Of a DNA stretch of 64,000 nt, positions 37,158 through 45,044 are shown piece by piece. A model generated the notes under the pieces. It was not told the DNA's origin. It did not search any database and worked only from the letters and a program-made list of their open reading frames with translations. The translations under genes and the position numbers were made by a program. The stretch covers positions 1-64,000 of the forward strand of contig CABSYW010000005.1 of NCBI GenBank assembly GCA_902482035.1. Reading direction: 5' to 3'. The DNA is from an uncultured Collinsella sp. (lineage in GTDB: Bacteria; Actinomycetota; Coriobacteriia; Coriobacteriales; Coriobacteriaceae). Numbering within the stretch: the stretch's first letter is position 1; the number at the start of each line of letters is the position of its first letter.

Positions 37158-37204
37158 AGGATCGCTCCTTCCCTAGCAGGCGATATGCAACCGCCCACCC
37201 TAGT

Positions 37205-37250
37205 CGAAAAAGAAAAGCGGGACCCGCCGAGGAATCGGCAGGCCCCGCTT
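37205..37250 (-). terminator. Terminator of rplM-rpsI operon
   Basis: Extended stem beginning AAGCGGGGCCTGCCGA and closing TCGGCGGGTCCCGCTT, followed on the minus strand by TTCTTTTTC. Confidence 0.92.
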
Positions 37251-37280
37251 GTACATTGTATCTCGAAAGGAGATAAAACC

Positions 37281-37676
<396 letters not shown>

Positions 37677-37678
37677 CT

Positions 37679-38122
37679 TTAAGCCTCCAGCTCAATCTTC
37701 GTGGGGTTCTGGGCAGCATGCGGATGCTCGGCACCAGCGTAGACCTTAAGCTTGGTCATCTGGGCACGGCCGAGGGTGGTCTTGGGCAGCATACCGCGAA
37801 CGGCGCGCTCGATGACCTTCTCCGGGTGCTTCTCCATAGCCTGGCGGAAGCTCTCAGCCTTGAGGCCGCCGTTGTAGCCGCTGTGGCGATAATAGGTCTT
37901 CGTGTCGGCCTTGTTACCGGTAAGCTGGACCTTATCGGCGTTGATGACGACAACGAAGTCGCCGCAGTCGCTGTTGGGCGTGAACTGGGGCTTGTTCTTA
38001 CCGCGCAGGATCATTGCGATCTGGGTGGCAAGACGGCCCAGGACAGCACCATCGGCGTCGACGAGAACCCAGTTGCGCTGGACCTCACCCTGCTTGGCGT
38101 AGTGAGTCGATTTCGAAATCAC
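37679..38122 (-). CDS. rplM: 50S ribosomal protein L13
   Basis: A 147-aa large-subunit protein with family motifs WVLVDADGAVLGRLATQIAMILRGKNKPQFTPN, GDFVVVINADKVQLTGNK, YYRHSGYNGGLK and VRGMLPKTTLGR. First gene of the rplM-rpsI operon; its leader (38123-38316) shows no other gene. Confidence 0.98.
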   Translation of the reverse strand: MISKSTHYAKQGEVQRNWVLVDADGAVLGRLATQIAMILRGKNKPQFTPNSDCGDFVVVINADKVQLTGNKADTKTYYRHSGYNGGLKAESFRQAMEKHPEKVIERAVRGMLPKTTLGRAQMTKLKVYAGAEHPHAAQNPTKIELEA

Positions 38123-38316
38123 TTAGACTCCTCCATGTACAGTACGTGTTGTTACAGAGATTCACGGGGCTCTGCAAGTAACCCGTCCATATTACCCCGC
38201 TCGCCGTACGAGTCAACAGGTATTTTGGCTCCGACCAGAGTTTCTGCACATGTCATCCACGAGCCGTGATTTTTCCAGCTCTTTAGCTGTTGTCATTTTT
38301 TGAGGGTTCGCCGTCG

Positions 38317-39195
38317 TTAGCGCTCAACGAACTCTTGGATTTCCGCGAGCAGGCGCTTTGCCTCCTGACGGCCCTGGATATACAGGTCGAGGAGCTTTGC
38401 CGAATCGTGCTCAACGTGGCCGACCTCGACCGGCTTTTGCGGAGCGACGACCAACGCACGGCCCTCGCGCTCATACTTCCACAGGTGCATGCGCTGAATG
38501 TTGTAGCGGTCGTGGCGCGTCTCGATTCCCTCGAGCAGATAGGGGTAGTCGGCATAGCGGGCGCGCGCGGCAGGCATAAACTCATAAGGCTTTTTCTCAT
38601 ACGAACGATCCTGCGTGACGATGACGACTGCACGGTCGAAGCCCGCCTCCTCCAGCACGTGCTCGATGGGGATCGAATCGGCTACGCCACCGTCGACGTA
38701 TTTGTGCCCGTCAATCTCGACCGGCGGCGTCACCAGCGGCAGCGACGTCGATGCGCGCACGGCATCGAGGTCGAGCACGGCGCTTTTGACCGGGAGGTAC
38801 GTGGCGGTTCCAAAGAGCATGTCCGTAGCGACGGCGTACATCTCGATGGGGCTCGCGTCGAACGTCTCGTTGTCAAAGGGATCCAGGCGGTCCTGGACAT
38901 CGTTGAAGATAAAGTCGTAACCCACAATGGAGCCCGTGGACGCAAACGATGCGGCGCCCATGAAGCGGCTGTCATTGCAGAAAGCCAGGTTGATGCGGTT
39001 GGCACGGCCGATCTGGTGCGACTTGTAGTTCACGCCGTTGAGGGCGCCGGCCGATACACCGTAGACAGCCGGAATCTCGACGCCGGCCTCCATGAGAACG
39101 TCGAGCACGCCCGCGGTAAACTGCCCGCGAAAACTACCACCCTCCAGGACGAGCGCGACCTTGCCGGCGTTCTTTGCCTTATCTTCTGCAGTCAT
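38317..39195 (-). CDS. Patatin-like phospholipase/esterase
   Basis: A 292-aa patatin-family hydrolase. It has the oxyanion loop VLEGGSFRGQFTAGVLDVL, the nucleophile elbow GVSAGALNG (serine of GxSxG) and the catalytic Asp in KYVDGGVADSIP, giving an intact Ser-Asp dyad. There is no signal peptide, so it probably acts on lipids in the cytoplasm or at the inner face of the membrane. Close relatives include the YjjU group. The start follows AGGAGG. A 62-bp tandem repeat array lies about 95 bases upstream. Confidence 0.92.
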   Translation of the reverse strand: MTAEDKAKNAGKVALVLEGGSFRGQFTAGVLDVLMEAGVEIPAVYGVSAGALNGVNYKSHQIGRANRINLAFCNDSRFMGAASFASTGSIVGYDFIFNDVQDRLDPFDNETFDASPIEMYAVATDMLFGTATYLPVKSAVLDLDAVRASTSLPLVTPPVEIDGHKYVDGGVADSIPIEHVLEEAGFDRAVVIVTQDRSYEKKPYEFMPAARARYADYPYLLEGIETRHDRYNIQRMHLWKYEREGRALVVAPQKPVEVGHVEHDSAKLLDLYIQGRQEAKRLLAEIQEFVER

Positions 39196-39290
39196 ATTGA
39201 CCTCCTGCGATTGCGTTTTGGCTTTCTTCTACCCAGTTTTGGGATGGCGAGAGCGCAGGTTTTGGAGTTGAGGAGGGCGGGGCGGCCGGC

Positions 39291-39499
39291 GGGAAAGCGC
39301 GTCCCATTCTCAGAGCAAATTCCGGGTCGTATTTTCCGCTGAGCCCGCCATCAGGAAAATGAATCCCATTCCGAGCTTAGATTCCGGGATGCGCTTTCCG
39401 CTTGAGGCATCATCCGGAAACTACGTCCCAGTCTGAGCGCGGATTCCGGGACGTGCTTTCCGCCTGGGCTGCCATCGGGAAAGCGCGTCCCGGTCTGCG
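39291..39499. repeat. 62-bp tandem hairpin repeats, 3.4 units
   Basis: Units begin at 39291, 39353, 39415 and 39477 (last partial), each exactly 62 bases. Every full unit starts near GGAAAGCGCGTCCC and later has GGGACGTGCTTTCC, so each can fold on itself; the units differ at about a third of positions. No reading frame runs through them. Confidence 0.88.
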
Positions 39500-39518
39500 T
39501 TGCCAAGGCGTTTTCTTT

Positions 39519-39770
39519 ACGCCCACGCCCTGCACAGAGTTCGATTCTCCGCGGTGCGGAGGATCCGTTGATGCGGGGCTTGGCCAGCTGAAATTCGATA
39601 AACATCGCATCAATTTTGAGTCGAAAGTTTGCGCGGAGAATCCGCGTATTTGCTTCGCAAATACGCACCGGCTTCGGCCGCCTGCCGGCGCCCTCGCCCG
39701 CTCGCTACAAACGCTTCGCGTTTGCTTAACGCTCGCGCCCTGCATAGAGTTCGATTCTCCGCGGTACGGA
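39519..39770. repeat. Direct repeats containing a tmRNA T-arm sequence
   Basis: Two similar 42-45-bp copies, 39519-39560 and 39726-39770, lie 210 bp apart. Both contain GAGTTCGATTCTCCGCGG, which matches the 3' T-arm of the adjacent tmRNA (GAGTTCGATTCTCCGCG) but in inverted orientation. The intervening sequence has a GTATTTGC/GCAAATAC hairpin and no gene. Possibly remnants of att sites. Confidence 0.6.
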
Positions 39771-39773
39771 CTA

Positions 39774-39812
39774 GAAATAAAAAGACAGGTAGATACGAAT
39801 ATCTACCTGTCT
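39774..39812 (-). terminator. Terminator of ssrA
   Basis: Perfect 13-bp stem AGACAGGTAGATA/TATCTACCTGTCT with a 4-base loop, followed on the minus strand by TTTTATTTC. Confidence 0.94.
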
Positions 39813-39820
39813 GTTGCTTA

Positions 39821-40184
39821 TGGTGGAGGCGCGGAGAATCGAACTCCGGTCCACGAAAGCCCCCTGATTGGCATCTCCAAGCTCAGTCGCTGGTTTAGTC
39901 TCGGATGCTTTGCGCGCAGCGACACGCTCGCGGCGTCCTAACCGGTTCGGTCTTAGCCTGCGCCATACCGATTACGTGCGCAGGAGCATTCCCCTAAAAT
40001 GACGTCGCGCCGGTGTCGGGGAAATCACCGGGTTGACGCGCCGCAATAAATTAAGCAGCGAGAGCCATAGGCTCAAAAGAAGAGTTGTTGTCAATTCAAT
40101 TTGACGGTACCCCTGTTTAACGAGGCGAGGAGACCTCGGCTTGCTTCCTCTCTCAGAGCTATCGTGTCGAAACCAGTCGCCCCC
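39821..40184 (-). tRNA. ssrA: tmRNA (transfer-messenger RNA)
   Basis: A 364-nt one-piece tmRNA that rescues stalled ribosomes. The 5' end GGGGGCGACTGGTTTCGAC pairs with the 3' end CGCCTCC before CCA; the T-arm is GGAGTTCGATTCTCC. The tag frame at 40051-40092 encodes DNNSSFEPMALAA then TAA, so the full tag is probably Ala followed by these 13 residues, ending in the protease signal ALAA. The resume codon GAC is inferred from an in-frame TGA two codons upstream. Classed as tRNA for lack of a better type. Confidence 0.95.
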
Positions 40185-40423
40185 GAATGTCGGGAAAGTC
40201 TGGATGGCATCGGGCCTGCAAGCACCCAACAGCCGTCGACTTTTCAAGGAACACGCGGGGTGAACCCCGCTCGTGGATAGCTATCTTACCACGTTCTAAA
40301 GGCAGACAGCTGTTCTATGCACGAGCTGTGAAGACCCCAATGTGCTCCGCACTTCGCACTTTTGCTACCGATCGCGTCACGTATATTTTCGCCAAGCAAA
40401 ATTGACCCGTCGAAAGGACCGTT

Positions 40424-40858
40424 ATGGATACCAAGCAGCAGCTCGTCAATGCCCTCGCAGGCCTGGGCTCAACCATTACCGAAGCTATGGATGTCATCGA
40501 AGGCTTTGTCCCCTGCGGACATCCCGCCCTCACGGTATCGAACGCCCTTGTTGCGCTGGACGCCGACGATAATGTAGCTCTCGCCCAGCAGCTTGAGACC
40601 GTCGAGGGCTTTATCGACCACGTGAGCGAAAACCGCGGCGTGACCGCCTACCACGGCGTCGAGGTCGAGCTCGCGGGTCCCAAAGCCGATCTGCTCGCAG
40701 CAATCCGCGAGGTAGGCGCCCTTATGCAGACCGCAGGCGTCAAGAACACCCAGGTCAACGAGTGGGTCTACCGCAGCCTGGCAGCACTCGACAGCTCCGA
40801 CGAAAAGGCAGCCGAGCAGCTCGCAGAAAGTCCCACCATTAAGGCCGAGCTTTTGTAA
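40424..40858 (+). CDS. Unknown 144-aa cytoplasmic protein
   Basis: Not recognised. The ATG at 40424 follows GAAAGGACC. The protein is acidic and mostly helical, with no signal peptide, membrane segment or metal motif. The segment GLGSTITEAMDVIEGFVPCGHPALTVSNALVALDADDNVALAQQLE suggests paired helices. It stands alone, divergent from ssrA (the 40185-40423 gap must hold both promoters and shows no other gene) and convergent with the PIN toxin gene. Confidence 0.7.
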   Translation: MDTKQQLVNALAGLGSTITEAMDVIEGFVPCGHPALTVSNALVALDADDNVALAQQLETVEGFIDHVSENRGVTAYHGVEVELAGPKADLLAAIREVGALMQTAGVKNTQVNEWVYRSLAALDSSDEKAAEQLAESPTIKAELL

Positions 40859-40916
40859 ATAGCAGACGCGGGTCCCTTGGCGCATCGTCGTCCAAGAGGC
40901 CCGCAACCAGTTCGCG

Positions 40917-41432
40917 TCAACCGATAGCCGCGCCACCGCGTTCGGCCAGCGCGAGAATCGGCATCATCTGGCGCGGAGTCTTTGCTGCAAGATCGGCATG
41001 TTCGAGCAGCTTGCGATCGTTGGTCACCAAGTAATCGACCTGCGCGCGCTTGCACGCGGCGAGCACCAAGTTGTCCTCGTAATCGCGATGGAGCGCTAAG
41101 TATTTGTCGGCCAGCCAAAGGTCCGACGCATCCGCACCCACGGCCGTGGCGTTTTCGGTCATGTTCCGAACAAATGCCAACGCCGCATCGCCAATTGCAC
41201 GGGCAGACGCCTCGTCGAGCGCTCCCCCGCTGGCAAGAACGCTACGCTTCAGCTCGTGTTGGACAACGTACAGCACGTCCTTGGCAATATGCACCGGAAA
41301 GAACAGCAACGCCCCCGTCTCCGTCGCCTGCCCAATAAACGCACGCGCGGCAAGCGACTCGGCATGGTCGACGCAAAACGAATCAACCCATACGTTGGTA
41401 TCCACCATTATTTTGAGGGGAGCCCCGCTCAC
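40917..41432 (-). CDS. PIN-domain toxin
   Basis: A 171-aa PIN-domain protein, probably an RNase of a type II toxin-antitoxin module. Acidic metal ligands are visible in IMVDTNVWVDSF at the N-terminus and in DYEDNLVLAACKRAQVDYLVTNDRKLL near the C-terminus. GTG at 41432 overlaps the stop of the upstream antitoxin gene by four bases (GTGA), so the two are translationally coupled. Confidence 0.88.
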   Translation of the reverse strand: MSGAPLKIMVDTNVWVDSFCVDHAESLAARAFIGQATETGALLFFPVHIAKDVLYVVQHELKRSVLASGGALDEASARAIGDAALAFVRNMTENATAVGADASDLWLADKYLALHRDYEDNLVLAACKRAQVDYLVTNDRKLLEHADLAAKTPRQMMPILALAERGGAAIG

Positions 41433-41764
41433 TGGATCATCCCCTTTTGGCGATAATGCTCATCCATGGCTTCGGAATAGATTGCGTCCCAACCGCGATC
41501 GTCGGATACGGGCGACGCAGCGATACCCAAATCTGCATAAAGCCGGTCTGCCGCTGCCCACGACGCGGCAAACGGAGTATCGGGCGCGACGGCCTGGTGC
41601 CGGTCGTCGACAGCCGCAAGCACCTCCTCGCACTGCCCGCCACCCTGCGCGACCTTGGCCACCACCTTTTTGATGAGCTCGGGCAGTGACCCGCCCGAAA
41701 GCCGCAGCGCTTCCTCGGCACGGTTCTTGACCTGGCGATCCACGCGAACGTTCACCTGCGCCAT
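41429..41764 (-). CDS. RelB/DinJ-like antitoxin
   Basis: A 111-aa protein starting MAQVNVRVDRQVKNRAEEALRLSGGSLPELIKKVVAKVA, a ribbon-helix-helix fold like RelB/DinJ, followed by a flexible C-terminal part that would mask the toxin. The ATG at 41764 begins exactly at the family start; an upstream in-frame extension crosses the promoter. Antitoxin first and toxin second with overlap is the standard order. Autorepression is likely through the TTGCTA/TAGCAA sites around the promoter. Confidence 0.85.
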   Translation of the reverse strand: MAQVNVRVDRQVKNRAEEALRLSGGSLPELIKKVVAKVAQGGGQCEEVLAAVDDRHQAVAPDTPFAASWAAADRLYADLGIAASPVSDDRGWDAIYSEAMDEHYRQKGMIQ

Positions 41765-41802
41765 GCCGCTAACAGCACCCACGCTGATCCCGCTCCCTTC
41801 AA

Positions 41803-41851
41803 TTGCTAACACCGCTAGCAACACTATATAGAGGAGCTAGCAAATGGTCAA
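41803..41851 (-). promoter_or_regulatory. Promoter and operator of the PIN module
   Basis: On the minus strand TTGACC and TATAGT are separated by 17 bases (41823-41851), each matching the consensus at five of six positions. TTGCTAAC and GCTAGCAA form a dyad at 41803-41821, and a third half-site GCTAGCAA lies at 41836-41843 inside the spacer. Confidence 0.78.
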
Positions 41852-41855
41852 ATGC

Positions 41856-41901
41856 AAAAGGCCTACGCCCAGACGGCACCGATGCCGTCTGGGCGCAGGC
41901 C
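41856..41901 (-). terminator. Terminator of the P-type ATPase gene
   Basis: Long stem GGCCTGCGCCCAGACGGCA paired with TGCCGTCTGGGCGTAGGCC, one mismatch, then TTTTGC on the minus strand. Confidence 0.92.
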
Positions 41902-41925
41902 AGATAACGTGGGCGAACACGCCTG

Positions 41926-44001
41926 CTAGCGCAGATATGCCTTCGCGTTGCCCAGGCTGTAGGCGATCGTTGAGCCGTTGTGCAGCAGTGACGACGTCTG
42001 CGGAGTGATCATGCCGGTAATGCCCAGCGCCAGGAGCGCCGAGTTGGTGAGCATCACCTTGGAATACGAACTCGTCAGACGGTCGATAAGCCCCTGGCTC
42101 ATGCGGCGCAGGCGCACGATTGCAGCCAGATCCGTATCGGTCAGGATGATGTCGGCGACCTCCTTGGCGATGTCGCTTCCGCCGCCCATGGCCAGACCCA
42201 CATCGGCCAGGCCCAGCGCCGGCGAATCGTTGACGCCGTCGCCCACCATGGCAACGTGGCGCCCCTCGCCCTTAATGCGCTCAACATACGCGTACTTGTC
42301 CTCGGGCAGCAGCTCGGCCTTAAACTCGTCGACACCTGCCTCGCGAGCAATGCGCTCGGCCGTGCGCTCCGAGTCGCCCGTGAGCATGACCACGTGCTTA
42401 ACGCCCAACGCGTGCAAGTCGGCGATGGCCTCGCGCACTCCGGGCTTAAGCGGGTCCTCGATACCAAGCACGCCGACGACCTTGCCGTCGACCGCCAGAT
42501 ACAGCGGCGACAGCCCCTGCATCTGGGACTCAATTTGCTCTTGCGTCTCCGCCTCTAGCTGGGCATGCTCGTCGTCGAATACAAAGTGAGCGGAACCGAT
42601 GATGGCGCGACGCCCTTCGATGGACGAAGCGATGCCGTGCGCCACAATATACTCGACAGCAGCGTGACGCTCGCGGTGCTCGAGCCCGCGCTCGCGAGCG
42701 GCGTTGACCACGGCACGCGCCACCGGATGCGGGAAATGCTCCTCCAGGCATGCGGAAAGGCGCAGGACCTCGTCCTCGCTCCAGCCGTCGGTGGTGAGCA
42801 CGCAGGCAAGACGCGGCTGTGCCTCGGTGAGCGTGCCGGTCTTATCAAACACAATGGTGTCGGCCTTGGCAAACGACTCAAAGTACTTCGCGCCCTTGAC
42901 CATGACGCCCATCTTGGCAGCGTCGCTCATAGCAGTCATAACGGCGACGGAACCCGTGAGCTTGAGTGCGCACGAGTAGTCGACCATCAGTGCCGCTGAG
43001 GTCTTGATGAGGCTGCGGGTGGTAAGCGCAACCAGGCCCGCGAGCAGGAAGTTCCACGGGACGATCTTGTTGGCAAGGTCCTCCATATGCGACTGGCCCT
43101 CGGACTTGAGCGAGTCGGCCGTCTGCACGAGCGAGACGATTGAGCGGAGCTTGGTTTGCGCCGTATTGGCGCGCACACGCACCAAGATACTACCGTCTTC
43201 CACGACAGTGCCGGCGAACACGTCGTCGCCTGCGCTGCGCTCGACGGCCAGCGGCTCGCCGGTCAGGGTCGCCTGGTTGACCATGGCGCTCCCCTGCTCG
43301 ACAACACCGTCGATGCAGATGGACATACCAGTGCGTACGGCGACCAGATCGCCGGGCTCGAGCTCGGTGGCGGCAACACTCACCTCGGTGTCGCCGACCA
43401 CTTTTTGCGCCTTGTCGGGTACGTCGAGCAGCGAGTTGATGAGCTCGTTTTCGCTCATGGCGCGCGTGTAGTCCTCGAGTAACTCGCCCACGTTGAGTAG
43501 GAACATCGTCTGGCCCGCGGTGTCGACATCACGTTTGACGAACGAAATGCCGATGGCCGAAGCGTCAAGCACAGGAACGGTTAGGCGCGGCTGCGCCAGC
43601 TCATGAAGGGCAGCGCGCAAAAATGCCATGTAACCGGCCACGACAAACACCGCACGCAGAGGCGTCGGCAAGAACCAGCGGCGCGCGTAGTGGGCGCCGA
43701 TAAGTGTGGCAAGATCCATGACGAGCTTGTGCTTGCGTGGCTCAAGCTGCATCACGTAACCCGTCTTTGCGTCGGCAATGGCCTGGGCATCGAGCGCACA
43801 CAAGGCGTCGAGCACGCCCGCACGACACTGCTCATCATATTCGAGCGCCATCTGGCCAATACGGCCGTAAACGCGCACCTTGTGCACGCCGTCGATGTCG
43901 CCGCTGAGCTTAAGAAGCGCATCGAGATCACTCTCTGGCACAGGACCCGCCAATTGAAGACGGGTCCTGCCGGGGATCTCGCTAATAATCGAGAATCTCA
44001 T
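41926..44001 (-). CDS. P1B-type heavy-metal transporting ATPase
   Basis: A 691-aa P-type ATPase. It has the TGEP actuator motif (NQATLTGEPLAVERSAGDD), the phosphorylation site VFDKTGTLTEAQPR, the HP motif EHFPHPVARAVV and the hinge MVGDGVNDSPALGLADVGLAMGGGSD. The sixth-helix motif is DYSCALKLTGSVA, where most P1B pumps have CPC or CPx, so the metal is uncertain. The N-terminal 70 residues resemble a divergent metal-associated domain without CxxC. DUF6110 lies directly upstream and is probably co-transcribed. Confidence 0.9.
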   Translation of the reverse strand: MRFSIISEIPGRTRLQLAGPVPESDLDALLKLSGDIDGVHKVRVYGRIGQMALEYDEQCRAGVLDALCALDAQAIADAKTGYVMQLEPRKHKLVMDLATLIGAHYARRWFLPTPLRAVFVVAGYMAFLRAALHELAQPRLTVPVLDASAIGISFVKRDVDTAGQTMFLLNVGELLEDYTRAMSENELINSLLDVPDKAQKVVGDTEVSVAATELEPGDLVAVRTGMSICIDGVVEQGSAMVNQATLTGEPLAVERSAGDDVFAGTVVEDGSILVRVRANTAQTKLRSIVSLVQTADSLKSEGQSHMEDLANKIVPWNFLLAGLVALTTRSLIKTSAALMVDYSCALKLTGSVAVMTAMSDAAKMGVMVKGAKYFESFAKADTIVFDKTGTLTEAQPRLACVLTTDGWSEDEVLRLSACLEEHFPHPVARAVVNAARERGLEHRERHAAVEYIVAHGIASSIEGRRAIIGSAHFVFDDEHAQLEAETQEQIESQMQGLSPLYLAVDGKVVGVLGIEDPLKPGVREAIADLHALGVKHVVMLTGDSERTAERIAREAGVDEFKAELLPEDKYAYVERIKGEGRHVAMVGDGVNDSPALGLADVGLAMGGGSDIAKEVADIILTDTDLAAIVRLRRMSQGLIDRLTSSYSKVMLTNSALLALGITGMITPQTSSLLHNGSTIAYSLGNAKAYLR

Positions 44002-44019
44002 AGTTTGTGCCTGGGAGCG

Positions 44020-44265
44020 TTACTCTGCTGCCTCGTCCGCAGCGGCCTCGCTCTGGGTGATGAAGGCCGCCTCGGCAACCATGTCGTCGACATTAGCCTT
44101 GGCCTGCTCGACCATGTCCTGATAGCCGTTCTTGATGCGCATGCCGCACGCGATACCCTGCACGCAGGCATTCTTGACCGGAGCGCTGGTAAGCAGCTTG
44201 ATGCCGGCCGTGCCAAGCAGAAAACCGCCACCGACAAGCAGGGTATTGAACGTCGACTTCTTCAT
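44020..44265 (-). CDS. DUF6110-like small protein
   Basis: An 81-aa protein starting MKKSTFNTLLVGGGFLLGTAGIKLLTS, with one N-terminal hydrophobic segment, then VKNACVQGIACGMRIKNGYQDMVEQAKANVDDMVAEA and an acidic tail. This resembles DUF6110, found beside metal P-type ATPases in gut anaerobes (recalled, not searched). The ATG at 44265 follows a GGGAGAAG-like site. It stops 18 bases before the ATPase start, so the two form an operon. Function unknown; a membrane-anchored accessory is plausible. Confidence 0.75.
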   Translation of the reverse strand: MKKSTFNTLLVGGGFLLGTAGIKLLTSAPVKNACVQGIACGMRIKNGYQDMVEQAKANVDDMVAEAAFITQSEAAADEAAE

Positions 44266-44355
44266 GTTGCTTCTCCCTTTTGCCGCATTGGACGCGGCAC
44301 GGTGCCTCAGCACCCGAGTAAATAAGTTTGCTCGAGCACACTTTTAGAAAATAGT

Positions 44356-44368
44356 TTAGTTTATCTAA
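44356..44368. promoter_or_regulatory. DtxR-like dyad upstream of DUF6110-ATPase operon
   Basis: TTAGTTTATCTAA has TTAG/CTAA half-sites five bases apart, resembling the ends of DtxR/IdeR/MntR operators, about 90 bases before the operon start. Metal-dependent repression is inferred. Confidence 0.4.
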
Positions 44369-44496
44369 CTATTAAGGTCAACAAAGGTTAACTTTTTGGA
44401 AATCTTGGGTCGCGGAACAATCGGCTTCTGGCGATCCGCCCGCCGCGATGTACATCCGTGACGCCAAAGAGGAAGCCCTCCCCTCTCCAGCAAATT

Positions 44497-44676
44497 GAAG
44501 GTGAATGGTTTTCCGCGAAGTGAACGAGCAAAATTGGACCCCCGAAGCATCCGCATTTTTTCGCAGCAAAACCGCAGGAAACACTCGACAAAACCGCAGG
44601 AAACCGAGCCAGAAAAGTGTTGATGTTTCAGGGGTCCAAAATAGGTCGTTCACTTCGCGGAAAAGTATTCACCTTC
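44497..44676. repeat. 180-bp imperfect palindrome (MITE-like)
   Basis: The arms 44497-44551 and 44622-44676 are inverted copies identical at 47 of 55 positions, both starting GAAGGTGAAT at the outer end. The interior carries the direct repeat AAAACCGCAGGAAAC twice. No protein is encoded. Confidence 0.85.
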
Positions 44677-44690
44677 GTTTTCAACATCCA

Positions 44691-44720
44691 CAAAAAATGA
44701 GGGCGCCAACGGCGCCCTCA
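44691..44720 (-). terminator. Second terminator downstream of gatB
   Basis: Stem TGAGGGCGCC/GGCGCCCTCA with loop GTT, followed on the minus strand by TTTTTT. It ends the diverged duplicate of the gatB 3' module (44721-44817), which keeps GGAACTCATT and ACGACTCGGCCGTTCGGG. Confidence 0.9.
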
Positions 44721-44817
44721 TTCACCAAATTCCATCCAGCCCCGCCTGGCCCGAACGGCCGAGTCGTCAGAACCGAGGGGCCGGGCGCAGGGCCTTGCCT
44801 CTCAATGAGTTCCCCTC

Positions 44818-44851
44818 AAAAAAACAATGGGCGCGCCAACGGCGCGCCCAT
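44818..44851 (-). terminator. First terminator downstream of gatB
   Basis: Stem ATGGGCGCGCC/GGCGCGCCCAT with loop GTT, then TGTTTTTTT on the minus strand, 49 bases beyond the structured element. Confidence 0.93.
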
Positions 44852-44899
44852 TCACTCTATTTCATCAGCTCACCTGACCCGAACGGCCGAGTCGTTGCA

Positions 44900-45040
44900 G
44901 AACCCGGGAGCCCCGGCAGGGCGGGTGCTTGCTCAAAATGAGTTCCGCACGCAAAGAAGGCCACTTAATGTGGCCTTCGTCTTGCGCAGGACTGTTCGAA
45001 ATTTTGAGGAAGCACCCGCCCTGCCGGGGCTCCCGGGTTC
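44900..45040 (-). ncRNA. Structured 3' element, copy 2 (after gatB)
   Basis: A 31-bp perfect outer stem (44900-44930 with 45010-45040) is extended by TCAAAAT/ATTTTGA after a 2x2 mismatch. Read in the gatB sense the core is TCGAACAGTCCTG, eight bases, a 9-bp hairpin (GAAGGCCAC/GTGGCCTTC, loop ATTAA), five bases and GTGCGGAACTC, matching copy 1 at 29065. It begins four bases after the gatB stop and precedes a terminator, so it should be the 3' UTR of the gatCAB mRNA. Confidence 0.75.
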
Positions 45041-45044
45041 CCGT

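Noticed and set aside
39291..39499. CRISPR array
   Set aside because: Repeats are contiguous 62-bp diverged hairpin units without unique spacers, and no cas genes are present.
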